NCBI GenBank assembly: GCA_045635085.1
Contig: JAZRBM010000013.1
Span: 186,001 to 250,000, forward strand
Length of the DNA stretch: 64,000 nt
Source: Congzhengia sp045635085
GTDB lineage: Bacteria > Bacillota > Clostridia > UBA1381 > UBA9506
Reading direction: 5' to 3'
In this document: piece after piece, positions 7,962-15,033 of the stretch
Layout: every line of letters begins with the position of its first letter
How positions within the stretch are numbered: position 1 is the stretch's first letter
Made by a program: the position numbers and the translations under genes
Notes under the pieces: generated by a model
Told to the model about the DNA's origin: nothing
Seen by the model: only the letters and a program-made list of their open reading frames with translations
The model's database searches: none

Positions 7962-8756
7962 CTATTTGCCGAGTTGAGCAATAACTTTTTTTGTGATTTC
8001 AGCTACCAAATCATTGCTGTCTGAAGATGTAGAGCAATTTCCGCAACCACCATGACAGCTTGGAAGACCAGCTGCTGCATTAGGACAAACGTCTGCAGGA
8101 TGTTTGCCTGTCATACCGAATTGTCTTCTGATATCATAAAGCTTTTCAACCTGAGCCTTAGATAATTCCTGAGGACCACCTAACTGCTTTGAGAGGAATA
8201 AGAGTTCTGCGTAAAACTCTAATGATTCCATTTTATGATATGCAGCAAGTAATGAGTCTGAATATGCAAGCGCACCATGATTTTCAAGTAAAACAGCATC
8301 GAAATACTGTAAATACTTAGATACTGCGTCAGGAATTTCGTGTGTTGAAGGTGTACCATACTCAGCTATCGGAACGCAGCCCAGAGCAATAACGGCTTCA
8401 GGCATAATTGGTTGTGTGAGCGGAATGCCTGCAATAGCAAAGCTTGTTGCGTAGATAGGATGAGCGTGTACAACAGCCTGAACGTCAGGACGTTCTTTGT
8501 AAACTCTCATGTGCATTTTGATTTCAGAAGAAGGTTTAAAACCTTTGTTCGCCTGAATTACATTGCCATCAGCGTCAACCTTACAGATATATTCAGGAGT
8601 CATAAAACCCTTACTTACACCTGTTGGAGTACACAAGAATTCATTGTCAGAGATTTTAACTGAGATGTTACCATCGTTAGCAGCAACCATACCTCTGTCA
8701 TAAATCCTTTTACCGATGTCACAAATCTGTTTTTTAATTTCGTATTCGGATACCAT
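7962..8756 (-). CDS. Class II (zinc) deoxyketose-phosphate aldolase with C-terminal encapsulation peptide
   Basis: About 264 residues, fuculose-/rhamnulose-1-phosphate aldolase family. Seen: ANDGNISVKI and TPTGVSKG (phosphate site), the zinc motif VHAHPIYATSFA and a later ENHGAL. It cleaves a 1-phospho-6-deoxyketose to dihydroxyacetone phosphate and lactaldehyde. After the catalytic domain comes a cysteine-rich linker (SCHGGCGNCS) and then a C-terminal helix (SNDLVAEITKKVIAQLGK), so it is predicted cargo. The start at 8756 rather than 8762 is chosen because AAAGGAG is 8 nt away instead of 2. Its presence is the main reason to call the locus fucose/rhamnose type. Which sugar it prefers cannot be decided from sequence. 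Confidence 0.9.
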   Translation of the reverse strand: MVSEYEIKKQICDIGKRIYDRGMVAANDGNISVKISDNEFLCTPTGVSKGFMTPEYICKVDADGNVIQANKGFKPSSEIKMHMRVYKERPDVQAVVHAHPIYATSFAIAGIPLTQPIMPEAVIALGCVPIAEYGTPSTHEIPDAVSKYLQYFDAVLLENHGALAYSDSLLAAYHKMESLEFYAELLFLSKQLGGPQELSKAQVEKLYDIRRQFGMTGKHPADVCPNAAAGLPSCHGGCGNCSTSSDSNDLVAEITKKVIAQLGK

Positions 8757-8827
8757 TTCCATTTCTCCTTTTCGGTTTGAATTTATTTTTAATTTTATAT
8801 AATATACAATATATATTATTCAATGTT

Positions 8828-8856
8828 AGAATAACATACAAATCAATGTATGTCAA
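8828..8856 (-). promoter_or_regulatory. Internal sigma-A promoter with operator-like palindrome
   Basis: On the minus strand TTGACA (8851-8856) and TATTCT (8828-8833) are 17 bp apart in a 100-bp AT-rich gap between eutP and the aldolase gene. The inverted repeat ACATACA-N6-TGTATGT (8834-8853) fills the spacer and touches the -35 box, a classic repressor position. Downstream, 8803-8816 repeats a 14-nt sequence (TATACAATATATAT, plus strand) also found at 13819-13832 in the first promoter region. The -10 box is only 4/6 consensus. Confidence 0.6.
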
Positions 8857-8862
8857 GTGATA

Positions 8863-9318
8863 TTATGTTGTTTTTTGTTGTTTTTTCTGTTTTTTTGTTA
8901 GATATTCTCGAAGTTCAGGAATTCCTTCGTTTGTATATGAACTTACTTTAAAGATTTTTTTGCATCCGCAAAGCTTAAGCCAATTACTCGCGCGCTCGGG
9001 ATTTGCATCATCTTTGTCTATCTTTGTCACTATTCCTATAACTTCGCGATTAACCTGTCCCGTAATATTTGGCGGATACAGAGAGAAGGGCTCTGTTGCA
9101 CTGATTAGAAGACCTATTATATCAGACTCGTATGAATAAACTGCAAGCCCGCTTCCAAGCTCTTTGGTCTGCATGTATTCCCCTGGAGTATCTATCACCA
9201 AATCATCATAACTGATATATTGGGTTTTTTCATAATTGATATCTTTTCCCATCAGGGCTTGTTTCAGCGTTGTTTTGCCAGCTTCACTACGTCCAACCAA
9301 CATTAATCGCTTCATCAT
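8863..9318 (-). CDS. eutP: EutP/PduV-like small GTPase
   Basis: A 151-residue P-loop protein: G1 GRSEAGKTTL near the N-terminus, G3 DTPGEY and G4 TKID in the second half. EutP/PduV proteins accompany most microcompartment operons; PduV has been linked to positioning of the compartment, and EutP of one species has been described as an acetate kinase, so the role is uncertain. The start overlaps the end of the pduU-like gene by 4 bp (ATGA arrangement), so the two are coupled. The C-terminus is lysine/glutamine-rich. A promoter-bearing gap follows. Confidence 0.9.
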   Translation of the reverse strand: MMKRLMLVGRSEAGKTTLKQALMGKDINYEKTQYISYDDLVIDTPGEYMQTKELGSGLAVYSYESDIIGLLISATEPFSLYPPNITGQVNREVIGIVTKIDKDDANPERASNWLKLCGCKKIFKVSSYTNEGIPELREYLTKKQKKQQKTT

Positions 9319-9692
9319 GTTTTACTTATATTGCAGACGGAAAAATCTAATGTTTCTTTAGCGTAGTCACATAAGGCGCGCAAGGAAGCCTCAACCTCTG
9401 AAACAGTTCCTGTAATGATCAGCGTTCCGCTGAATCTGTCTACGAATCCTATTTCAGCACCGGATGCCTTTGTTGCAATGTCAGCTATTATAATAGCTGT
9501 TTCTGCAGGGGATATTGTTACCACACCTATCGCTGCTTTTGCATAATCAATGTTGGGATCAAGACCTAATTTTTGATATAGAACTTTTTCCGGATTTGCA
9601 ATAATATGAGCGATAGTAATCTGTTTTCCCGGAACGAGTTCCTGTACTATTCGCATTTTGTCTTTTAATCCGAATAACTCTTCGTTTAACAT
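9315..9692 (-). CDS. pduU: BMC-S shell protein, circularly permuted (EutS/PduU type)
   Basis: A 125-residue protein with the PduU/EutS layout: an N-terminal strand (RIVQELVPGKQITIAHIIANP) that forms the small beta-barrel cap over the hexamer, followed by a permuted BMC fold (AAIGVVTISPAETAIIIADIATKASGAEIGFVD...GTVSEVEASL). PduU-type hexamers are minor shell parts and are thought to interact with PduV, whose homologue is the next gene. This pairing supports both calls. Confidence 0.93.
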   Translation of the reverse strand: MLNEELFGLKDKMRIVQELVPGKQITIAHIIANPEKVLYQKLGLDPNIDYAKAAIGVVTISPAETAIIIADIATKASGAEIGFVDRFSGTLIITGTVSEVEASLRALCDYAKETLDFSVCNISKT

Positions 9693-9697
9693 AAATC

Positions 9698-10486
9698 TTA
9701 ACCTCCAATCTGACAGTGTAAACGAGTGTTCTGATGTACAGCATCAAGAAGACTCTGCATTTTTTCAGCTGTAGGGGATTCTATATCTTTTAGCATATAG
9801 TCTCTGCCTAAGCCTTTGTATTTGTCCACACCAAATTTGTGGTATGGAAGAAGATGAATTTCTTTAACATTTGGAAGATTTTCAGCAAATCTTGCAATTG
9901 AAAGAATTTCCTCTTTTGTATCATTAAAGGTCGGAATAACAGGAACTCTTATTACCAGATTGTTTGCGTTTTCGGCAATTTTTCTGGCGTTTTCAAGAAT
10001 CAAGTCGTTCGGCCTTCCTGTAAACTGTTCATGTTTTACAGAATTTGTATGTTTGATATCCATTAGAAAATAATCTAAATAAGGAAGATATTTTTCTATC
10101 GTTTCATATTTTGCAAAAGCGGTAGATTCCATTGCTGTGTTTATGCCGTTTTCTTTGCAGGCTTTTAGTAACGCAGAAGCAAATTCTGGTTGTCCTAGCG
10201 ACTCTCCGCCTGAAAGCGTAAGACCACCGCCAGAGCGACGGTAATACTGCATATCGCGCTTTACAACCTCGATTACCTCTCTTACGGTAACGTCACGACC
10301 TACGATTTTTCTTTTGCCACCGAATTCCATTTCTTCAATTTCAAAGTTCTGGGATTCAGGATTACAGCACCATTTACAACGAAGGAAACATCCTTTTAAA
10401 AAGACTATTGTTCTTATTCCCGGACCGTCGTGAACTGAGAATCTCTGGATATCAAATATTCTGCCTTTGACATCATATATATTCAT
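9698..10486 (-). CDS. Glycyl-radical enzyme activating enzyme (radical SAM)
   Basis: 262 residues from the chosen start (MNIYDVKGRIFDIQRFSVHDGPGIRT). The frame is open further upstream, but that part lies inside the GRE gene. The radical-SAM cluster cysteines are Cys33, Cys37 and Cys40 (GCFLRCKWC), and the GGES-type SAM motif is LTLSGGES. It uses a 4Fe-4S cluster and S-adenosylmethionine to abstract a hydrogen from the conserved glycine of the enzyme encoded 4 bp upstream. The two-cluster ferredoxin insert found in many dehydratase and choline-lyase activases is missing: after CCNPESQ no further cysteine group is seen. It resembles the compact pyruvate formate-lyase activase layout. Confidence 0.95.
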   Translation of the reverse strand: MNIYDVKGRIFDIQRFSVHDGPGIRTIVFLKGCFLRCKWCCNPESQNFEIEEMEFGGKRKIVGRDVTVREVIEVVKRDMQYYRRSGGGLTLSGGESLGQPEFASALLKACKENGINTAMESTAFAKYETIEKYLPYLDYFLMDIKHTNSVKHEQFTGRPNDLILENARKIAENANNLVIRVPVIPTFNDTKEEILSIARFAENLPNVKEIHLLPYHKFGVDKYKGLGRDYMLKDIESPTAEKMQSLLDAVHQNTRLHCQIGG

Positions 10487-10490
10487 CGTA

Positions 10491-13016
10491 TCACATTCCC
10501 TGTTCTGTTCTATTAATAATATCGTCCTGAAGCGACTTGGATAATGTTGTGAATAATGCGCTATATCCTGCAACTCTGACAACAAGACCTTTGTACTTTT
10601 CAGGGTTTTTCTGTGCGTCTAAAAGTGTAGCTCGGTCAACTACGTTAAACTGAATGTGACTTCCTTTTCTGTCGAAATAACCACGAACCAAAGCACAGAA
10701 CGCTTCAAGACCAGATGTTCCTTTTAATGCTGATGGATGGAACTTCATGTTAAACAGTGTGCCATTGGATGCTATGTGGTGGTCAAGTGTTGAAACGGAG
10801 TTGCAAGAAGCTGTCGGACCGTTAATATCCTTGCCTGCAGATGGTGAAACACCGTCTGCGACAGGTGTGAATGCAAGTCTGCCATCAGGAGTAGCTCCAG
10901 TTTGTTCGCCGAGTGGAACGTTGGCTGAAACAGGATAAAGACCTGCCTGGTAAACGCCGCCTCTTGGATTTTTGTATTTTTCAACAGGTTTGGTATAAGT
11001 GTAAGCAACATCGCGCGCAAATGCGTCTACGTCTGCTATATCATTACCAAATTTTGGTGCACCGTCAATAAGCTTACGGATTTCTTTAAATCTTGCAGCG
11101 TTGGGGTGTTCCTCACAAACTGATTTGATTGTCTGAACGATAGCAGCTATTGCAGTATCGTCAACTGTTTTACCAGATTCTGCAAGTTTTGTAGCAACTT
11201 CAACTGAAAGATTTTTTATATGCTTATCTGTATATGCCTCGCCAAAGTTATAAGTCAGGGCATCTTTAAGCTCTGAAAGTGTAAACTTGTTTTCCTCAAA
11301 CACTAAGGTTTTAACGGCGTATAGTGCATCTGCCATGTTAGCAACACCAAAACCCTGAGGGCCGGTAAAGTTGTATATTGCGCCGCCTTCCTGAATTGTT
11401 TTGCCGCGACCGATACAATCTTCAACCATAGAAGACAGGAAGGGGAGTGGACCTTTCTTTGCATGTGCAATATCTATAGCGTTATCAGCATTAACCATAA
11501 GACTGATAAAGTACTCTGATTGTTCTTTATATGCATCATAGAACTCATCAAATGTCTTCATTTCTGCTACATCTTTTGTTTTAGGTCCTATCAAAACGCC
11601 TTTGTCAACACCTTGTGAGAAAACCATCTCCACAGGGCGACACATATTAAAGAATGCTGAATCGTGCCAACCGTCAGTTTTTCCGCTTTTTTGTGGCTCA
11701 ACGCAACCGATGATGTTGTAATCGAGTGCATCAGTTAAGGTTAATCCGCGATTCACTAAAGCGGGAACTATAACTTCATCGTTGTAGTAGGCCGGAAGAC
11801 CGATGCCGGTTCTTGTGAGCTCTGCTGCCTTCATCATCAAATCGTGTGGAGTTCCGTTCCAGATTCTGATTGAAAGCGAAGGTTGGGGTAGCATTGTGTG
11901 CATTGAGGCGTTGATACACATAAATGATAAATCATTTGTTGAATCAATACCCGGGGCAGACTGACCGCCTACAATAAGATTCTGGAATAAACCATAACCT
12001 GCAAAGCCTTCTGCTGTGCCAGCGTCACGAACCTTACTTGTATCATTTAACTTAATCCAGATACAATCTATCAATTCCTGCGCGAATTCAGGAGTAATAA
12101 TTCCTGCATCTAAATCCTTTTTATAATAAGGATACATGTACTTGTCAAAACGTCCCGGAGAAATCGAGTGTCCGCTTCCTTCTAACTGAATAAGCATCTG
12201 TATAAACCAGAAGGACTGACAGGCCTCGTAGAAACTTTTTGCACCATTTTCAGGAACATTTGCACAGTTTTGTGCAATTTTTAAAAGTTCTGCCTTTCTT
12301 GTTGCATCGGTGCATTTTTTTGCCTCTTCTGTAGCCAAAAGAGCATATCTGTTAGCATAATATATAACGGCTTCACAAGATTCAATTACTGCTTCTAAAA
12401 AAGCGGAGCGTTCGTTATAATCTGATTCTGTGATATTATGTTTTGAAAGCTCAGCTTTTGCCTCGTTTAAAATTCCGCGATAACCAATCTTTAATACCTT
12501 ACCATAATCAACTGTAATATGACCTACACCGCCATATAAATAGTTACCGGTTGTAAAGATGTTGTGCTCGATGGCATCCTTTGTCTTTTTATCCATTAAA
12601 GAAAGTGCAAGCTCTGAAACAGTTTTGCCTTTCCAGTACTTATGTGCTTCTTTCAAAGCTTTTTTAGATTCTTCTGATATGTAAAAGGGGTCTGCGTTTC
12701 TTTTTTCTATAGTATCAAACTCAGCCTCTAACCAATCATAAGAGTATTCAGGGAACGTCTGACAGCTTCTTGAATGGATTGTCGGTGTACCAACAATTAA
12801 TTCGTCAGGTCTGATTGTAACAGGGATATTCCTGAGAATGTGACTAAAAGCAGCAGAACGTCTTTTTACCATGGGGAGAGATTCTGTGGCTTTGTAAGAT
12901 TCAGTTAGTAAAACAGCACGTTCGCTCTCAAGCTGTGGGGTAGAATCAAGCATTCTGTCAACAAGACGAGCAACACGCTCAGTTTTAGGTGCGTTATAGA
13001 TTTTGTAATCGCTCAT
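10491..13016 (-). CDS. Glycyl radical enzyme, probable B12-independent 1,2-propanediol dehydratase
   Basis: 841 residues from ATG at 13016, which has AAAGGTGA 5 nt upstream (a GTG at 13025 lies inside that site). The catalytic cysteine is Cys438 in IIGCVEPQKSGKTDGWHD, and the glycyl radical residue is Gly817 in VVRVAGYSALFTTL, near the C-terminus. The GCVEP form with glutamate is that of the dehydratase and choline-lyase branch rather than pyruvate formate-lyase. Context (class II aldolase, PduP, PduL) points to dehydration of 1,2-propanediol to propanal; glycerol is an alternative, and choline is unlikely because of the aldolase. No N-terminal encapsulation peptide is evident, so packing must occur another way. 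Confidence 0.93.
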   Translation of the reverse strand: MSDYKIYNAPKTERVARLVDRMLDSTPQLESERAVLLTESYKATESLPMVKRRSAAFSHILRNIPVTIRPDELIVGTPTIHSRSCQTFPEYSYDWLEAEFDTIEKRNADPFYISEESKKALKEAHKYWKGKTVSELALSLMDKKTKDAIEHNIFTTGNYLYGGVGHITVDYGKVLKIGYRGILNEAKAELSKHNITESDYNERSAFLEAVIESCEAVIYYANRYALLATEEAKKCTDATRKAELLKIAQNCANVPENGAKSFYEACQSFWFIQMLIQLEGSGHSISPGRFDKYMYPYYKKDLDAGIITPEFAQELIDCIWIKLNDTSKVRDAGTAEGFAGYGLFQNLIVGGQSAPGIDSTNDLSFMCINASMHTMLPQPSLSIRIWNGTPHDLMMKAAELTRTGIGLPAYYNDEVIVPALVNRGLTLTDALDYNIIGCVEPQKSGKTDGWHDSAFFNMCRPVEMVFSQGVDKGVLIGPKTKDVAEMKTFDEFYDAYKEQSEYFISLMVNADNAIDIAHAKKGPLPFLSSMVEDCIGRGKTIQEGGAIYNFTGPQGFGVANMADALYAVKTLVFEENKFTLSELKDALTYNFGEAYTDKHIKNLSVEVATKLAESGKTVDDTAIAAIVQTIKSVCEEHPNAARFKEIRKLIDGAPKFGNDIADVDAFARDVAYTYTKPVEKYKNPRGGVYQAGLYPVSANVPLGEQTGATPDGRLAFTPVADGVSPSAGKDINGPTASCNSVSTLDHHIASNGTLFNMKFHPSALKGTSGLEAFCALVRGYFDRKGSHIQFNVVDRATLLDAQKNPEKYKGLVVRVAGYSALFTTLSKSLQDDIINRTEQGM

Positions 13017-13029
13017 AATATTCACCTTT

Positions 13030-13788
13030 CTAAATCATATTTAAGATTTCATTATTAACATTGTTAGTTGTGTGTTTGCACATTTTAATTATTTCGTGAT
13101 GTGCATTTTTGGGAGCAAAACTGTATTGTGCACGTCTTAACATATTAATATCGTTGAGATTATCGCCAAAAGCTGCAGTTTCGCTTATTGAAATACCCAA
13201 TAAGTGTTGCAATTTTTGTGCGGCAGAGCCTTTATCTGTTTGTGCACTTATAAATTCAGTCCATAGATTATCCTCGTAGACCTTATTTAAAATACCGGAC
13301 TTGATGCCGAGATTGTCAAGCTTGATTTTTGCCTTTTGCGACAAATTATAAAAGGCAACCTTGTAAACATCTCCTGTGATTGATAAAACTTCATCAGGGA
13401 TGATTTTTTTTGCAAAATCAAAGTGCTTTGCTTCTGATATAAAAAATGTGAAATCTTTTGTATAAATCAAAAGAGCCTCATAATCACGACTGTATGTTTT
13501 TGACATACAAGCTACTTGTGGTTTATTAAGAGGAGAAGAGAATAATACAGTATCATTTTTTATCCCAAGTGCTCCGTCGCTGGGAATAAATATAATATCA
13601 TTTCGAACGGGATAAAAGAGTTTATTTAAATCAGAATAACTCCTGCCGCTTGCGATACAAAAATGAACACCGGAAGATACTGCCAGATTGATTGTATTAA
13701 AAACGTCATCAGAAATACTGTTTTCACCATGGGGTAAAAGTGTTCCGTCAACGTCACAAAAAATCATGCGAATCTTCATGTCGTTCAT
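13030..13788 (-). CDS. HAD-superfamily Cof-type phosphatase
   Basis: About 252 residues, with motif I DVDGTLL near the N-terminus, motif II in ASGRSYSDL, and motif IV FGDNLNDINML near residue 200, typical of Cof-type IIB HAD hydrolases. The start at 13788 is preferred because GGAGG lies 5 nt upstream; an ATG at 13800 is inside that site. It is the first gene of the microcompartment operon, 13 bp before the GRE gene. Substrate unknown: a sugar phosphate or dihydroxyacetone phosphate is conceivable, or it may be a detoxifying phosphatase. Confidence 0.88.
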   Translation of the reverse strand: MNDMKIRMIFCDVDGTLLPHGENSISDDVFNTINLAVSSGVHFCIASGRSYSDLNKLFYPVRNDIIFIPSDGALGIKNDTVLFSSPLNKPQVACMSKTYSRDYEALLIYTKDFTFFISEAKHFDFAKKIIPDEVLSITGDVYKVAFYNLSQKAKIKLDNLGIKSGILNKVYEDNLWTEFISAQTDKGSAAQKLQHLLGISISETAAFGDNLNDINMLRRAQYSFAPKNAHHEIIKMCKHTTNNVNNEILNMI

Positions 13789-13830
13789 ATTTTCCTCCAT
13801 TAAACCTTATAATCTGTGTATACAATATAT

Positions 13831-13859
13831 ATGATAAATCATTTTTTCTTATTTGTCAA
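13831..13859 (-). promoter_or_regulatory. Main promoter of the microcompartment operon
   Basis: On the minus strand TTGACA (13854-13859) is followed after 17 bp by TATCAT (13831-13836), 5/6 of the -10 consensus. The palindrome ATGATAAATCAT (13831-13842) covers the -10 box, and TATACAATATATAT at 13819-13832 is repeated before the internal promoter near 8.8 kb. These are candidate operators. The rest of the gap, 13860-14130, is very A-rich with no gene I can support. Confidence 0.75.
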
Positions 13860-14131
13860 TAGGAAACACAGAAAAAATAAAGAAAAAACAAGGAAAAAAT
13901 TTAAAACACAGAAAAACAAAAGCAATGTTATTCGACACAAAAACAATATTAACAAAAAATATAAAAAAATACAATATTTTTTGTGCAAAATTACATATAA
14001 ATTATTTAGAATATTAAGAGAAAAAGAAAAATATACATCCCTACAGGTTGTGTATCAACTATAATCAACGCTCTGATAATTCGTATGTTGTTCAAATAGC
14101 TATTAAAGAGATAAAAAACAATAAAAAAGAG

Positions 14132-14160
14132 TTGACAAGTATAAGTAAAACTGATATAAT
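14132..14160 (+). promoter_or_regulatory. Consensus sigma-A promoter of tRNA-Pro
   Basis: Perfect TTGACA (14132-14137), 17-bp spacer and perfect TATAAT (14155-14160), 11 bp before the mature tRNA. Confidence 0.92.
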
Positions 14161-14171
14161 CTACTCGTTGC

Positions 14172-14247
14172 CTGGGTGTGGCGCAGTTGGTAGCGTGCTT
14201 GAATGGGGTTCAAGAGGCCGGAGGTTCAAGTCCTCTCACTCAGACCA
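14172..14247 (+). tRNA. tRNA-Pro (anticodon GGG)
   Basis: A full cloverleaf of 76 nt including encoded CCA: acceptor CTGGGTG/CACTCAG, D arm GCGC/GCGT, anticodon stem CTTGA/TCAAG with loop ATGGGGT (anticodon GGG), T arm GGAGG-TTCAAGT-CCTCT, discriminator A. The sequence from its T loop to past the CCA is repeated exactly 146 bp downstream. Confidence 0.95.
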
Positions 14248-14252
14248 AAACA

Positions 14253-14290
14253 AGTGCAGTTGGTACGAAGTATCGGCTGTGCTTTTTTAT
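14253..14290 (+). terminator. Terminator of tRNA-Pro
   Basis: A 14-bp stem (14253-14266 with 14270-14283, several G-T pairs), 3-nt loop and a run of six T. It ends the tRNA transcript before the structured repeat that follows. Confidence 0.8.
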
Positions 14291-14298
14291 TTTGTCAG

Positions 14299-14399
14299 GA
14301 GGACTTGAAGGGTCGGTAGTGAATGACTGCCAGTGGCAGTCAGAGCCGACCACAGCACCGTCCGCAGATGGGCAAGTCCTCTCACTCAGACCAAAACAA
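14299..14399 (+). repeat. tRNA-Pro tail element: inverted T-arm copy, nested hairpin, direct copy of tRNA 3' end
   Basis: Starts with GAGGACTTGAA (14299-14309), the exact reverse complement of tRNA-Pro 14225-14235. A nested hairpin follows: GGTCGG...CCGACC (about 14311-14351) around TGACTGCC-AGT-GGCAGTCA. It ends with 27 nt (14373-14399) identical to 14227-14253, covering half the T arm, the 3' acceptor strand, CCA and six flanking bases. AGGACTTG and CAAGTCCT close the whole segment as a stem. No reading frame here resembles a protein I know. Whether it is an integration scar, a mini mobile element or an RNA is open. Confidence 0.8.
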
Positions 14400-14437
14400 A
14401 GAGACTTCGCATCTGCAAAGTCTCTTTGTTTTTTTTG
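14396..14437 (+). terminator. Terminator after the tRNA-Pro tail element
   Basis: The stem CAAAGAGACTT/AAGTCTCTTTG (14397-14407 and 14418-14428) is followed by a long T run. It sits directly after the second copy of the tRNA 3' end, as if it were the original terminator of the tRNA gene. It may also serve the comEA-like gene arriving from the other side. Confidence 0.85.
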
Positions 14438-14455
14438 AAATATTTTATATGCAGG

Positions 14456-14866
14456 TTATTCAACACAAATTTTATCAGAGATAGCATTAAATGTTTTTTC
14501 GCCAATCCCATTAACTTTAATTATATCTCGTATCGTGGTAAATTTATGCGTTGTTCTGTATTTGATAATAGCAGCTGCTTTCTTTTTATCTATTCCCGTA
14601 AGAAGGGAAAGCTCTTCTTCGGATGCTGTGTTAATGTTAATCAGTCCATATAAATCAGGGTCGTACTCATTGCCATTTGCCGAAATGCTTGAAACAGATT
14701 CATCTATCGACTCTTTAATTACTGAGCTTTCTTCTGATTTTATGATGGTGGAGTGGTTTTCGTTTTCCATCTTGAGAAAAAGAGTTCCTGTAACAACTAA
14801 TATAAAAACACAAACAACAGAAATTACAATTGTAGTTTTGTCAAAGAAAATATTTTCGTTTTTCAT
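14456..14866 (-). CDS. comEA: ComEA-like helix-hairpin-helix protein
   Basis: A 136-residue protein from ATG at 14866 (MKNENIFFDKTT). It has one membrane helix (about residues 12-31), a Ser/Glu-rich stalk and a C-terminal double HhH domain: LININTASEEELSLLTGIDKKKAAAI then FTTIRDIIKVNGIGEKTF. ComEA is the surface DNA receptor of competence. This version lacks the SLBB domain of longer Firmicute ComEA proteins and lies far from comEC (52.9-55.4 kb). A longer open frame to 15250 runs through tRNA-Trp and is not credible. The ribosome site (GGTGA) is weak. Confidence 0.85.
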   Translation of the reverse strand: MKNENIFFDKTTIVISVVCVFILVVTGTLFLKMENENHSTIIKSEESSVIKESIDESVSSISANGNEYDPDLYGLININTASEEELSLLTGIDKKKAAAIIKYRTTHKFTTIRDIIKVNGIGEKTFNAISDKICVE

Positions 14867-14900
14867 AAAATCACCAAATTCAAAAAAAGTTTTTTTAGTC

Positions 14901-14929
14901 TTGACAGAGCAGAGAAACTGTGATATACT
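14901..14929 (+). promoter_or_regulatory. Sigma-A promoter of tRNA-Trp
   Basis: TTGACA (14901-14906), 17-bp spacer, TATACT (14924-14929), 26 bp before the tRNA. It diverges from the comEA-like gene. Confidence 0.88.
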
Positions 14930-14955
14930 CTCATCTGTTGGAAAATTGAATACGT

Positions 14956-15029
14956 AGGGGTATGATGTAATGGTAACATGCCGGTCTCCAAAACCGTTCT
15001 TGAGGGTTCGAGTCCTTCTACCCCTGCCA
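14956..15029 (+). tRNA. tRNA-Trp (anticodon CCA)
   Basis: 74 nt with encoded CCA: acceptor AGGGGTA/TACCCCT, D arm ATGT/ACAT, anticodon loop CTCCAAA (CCA), T arm GAGGG-TTCGAGT-CCTTC, discriminator G as expected for tRNA-Trp. The top pair of the anticodon stem is a C-T mismatch (CCGGT against ACCGT), a mild oddity. The last 18 nt recur 207 bp downstream. Confidence 0.95.
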
Positions 15030-15033
15030 AAAA

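Noticed and set aside
10491..13016. Choline trimethylamine-lyase (CutC) as identity of the glycyl radical enzyme
   Set aside because: The operon has a sugar-phosphate aldolase and PduL/PduP set, and the activase lacks the insert common in CutD; nothing choline-related is present. A phylogeny would settle it.
13816..14064. 82-residue Lys/Asn/Ile-rich open frame between the operon promoter and tRNA-Pro
   Set aside because: Low-complexity translation of poly-A-rich intergenic DNA, overlapping a good promoter on the other strand.
14048..14438. Open frames of about 86 residues running through tRNA-Pro and its tail element
   Set aside because: They read through a tRNA, a terminator and a hairpin repeat, have no ribosome site and match no protein family; the structure of the DNA explains the open frames.
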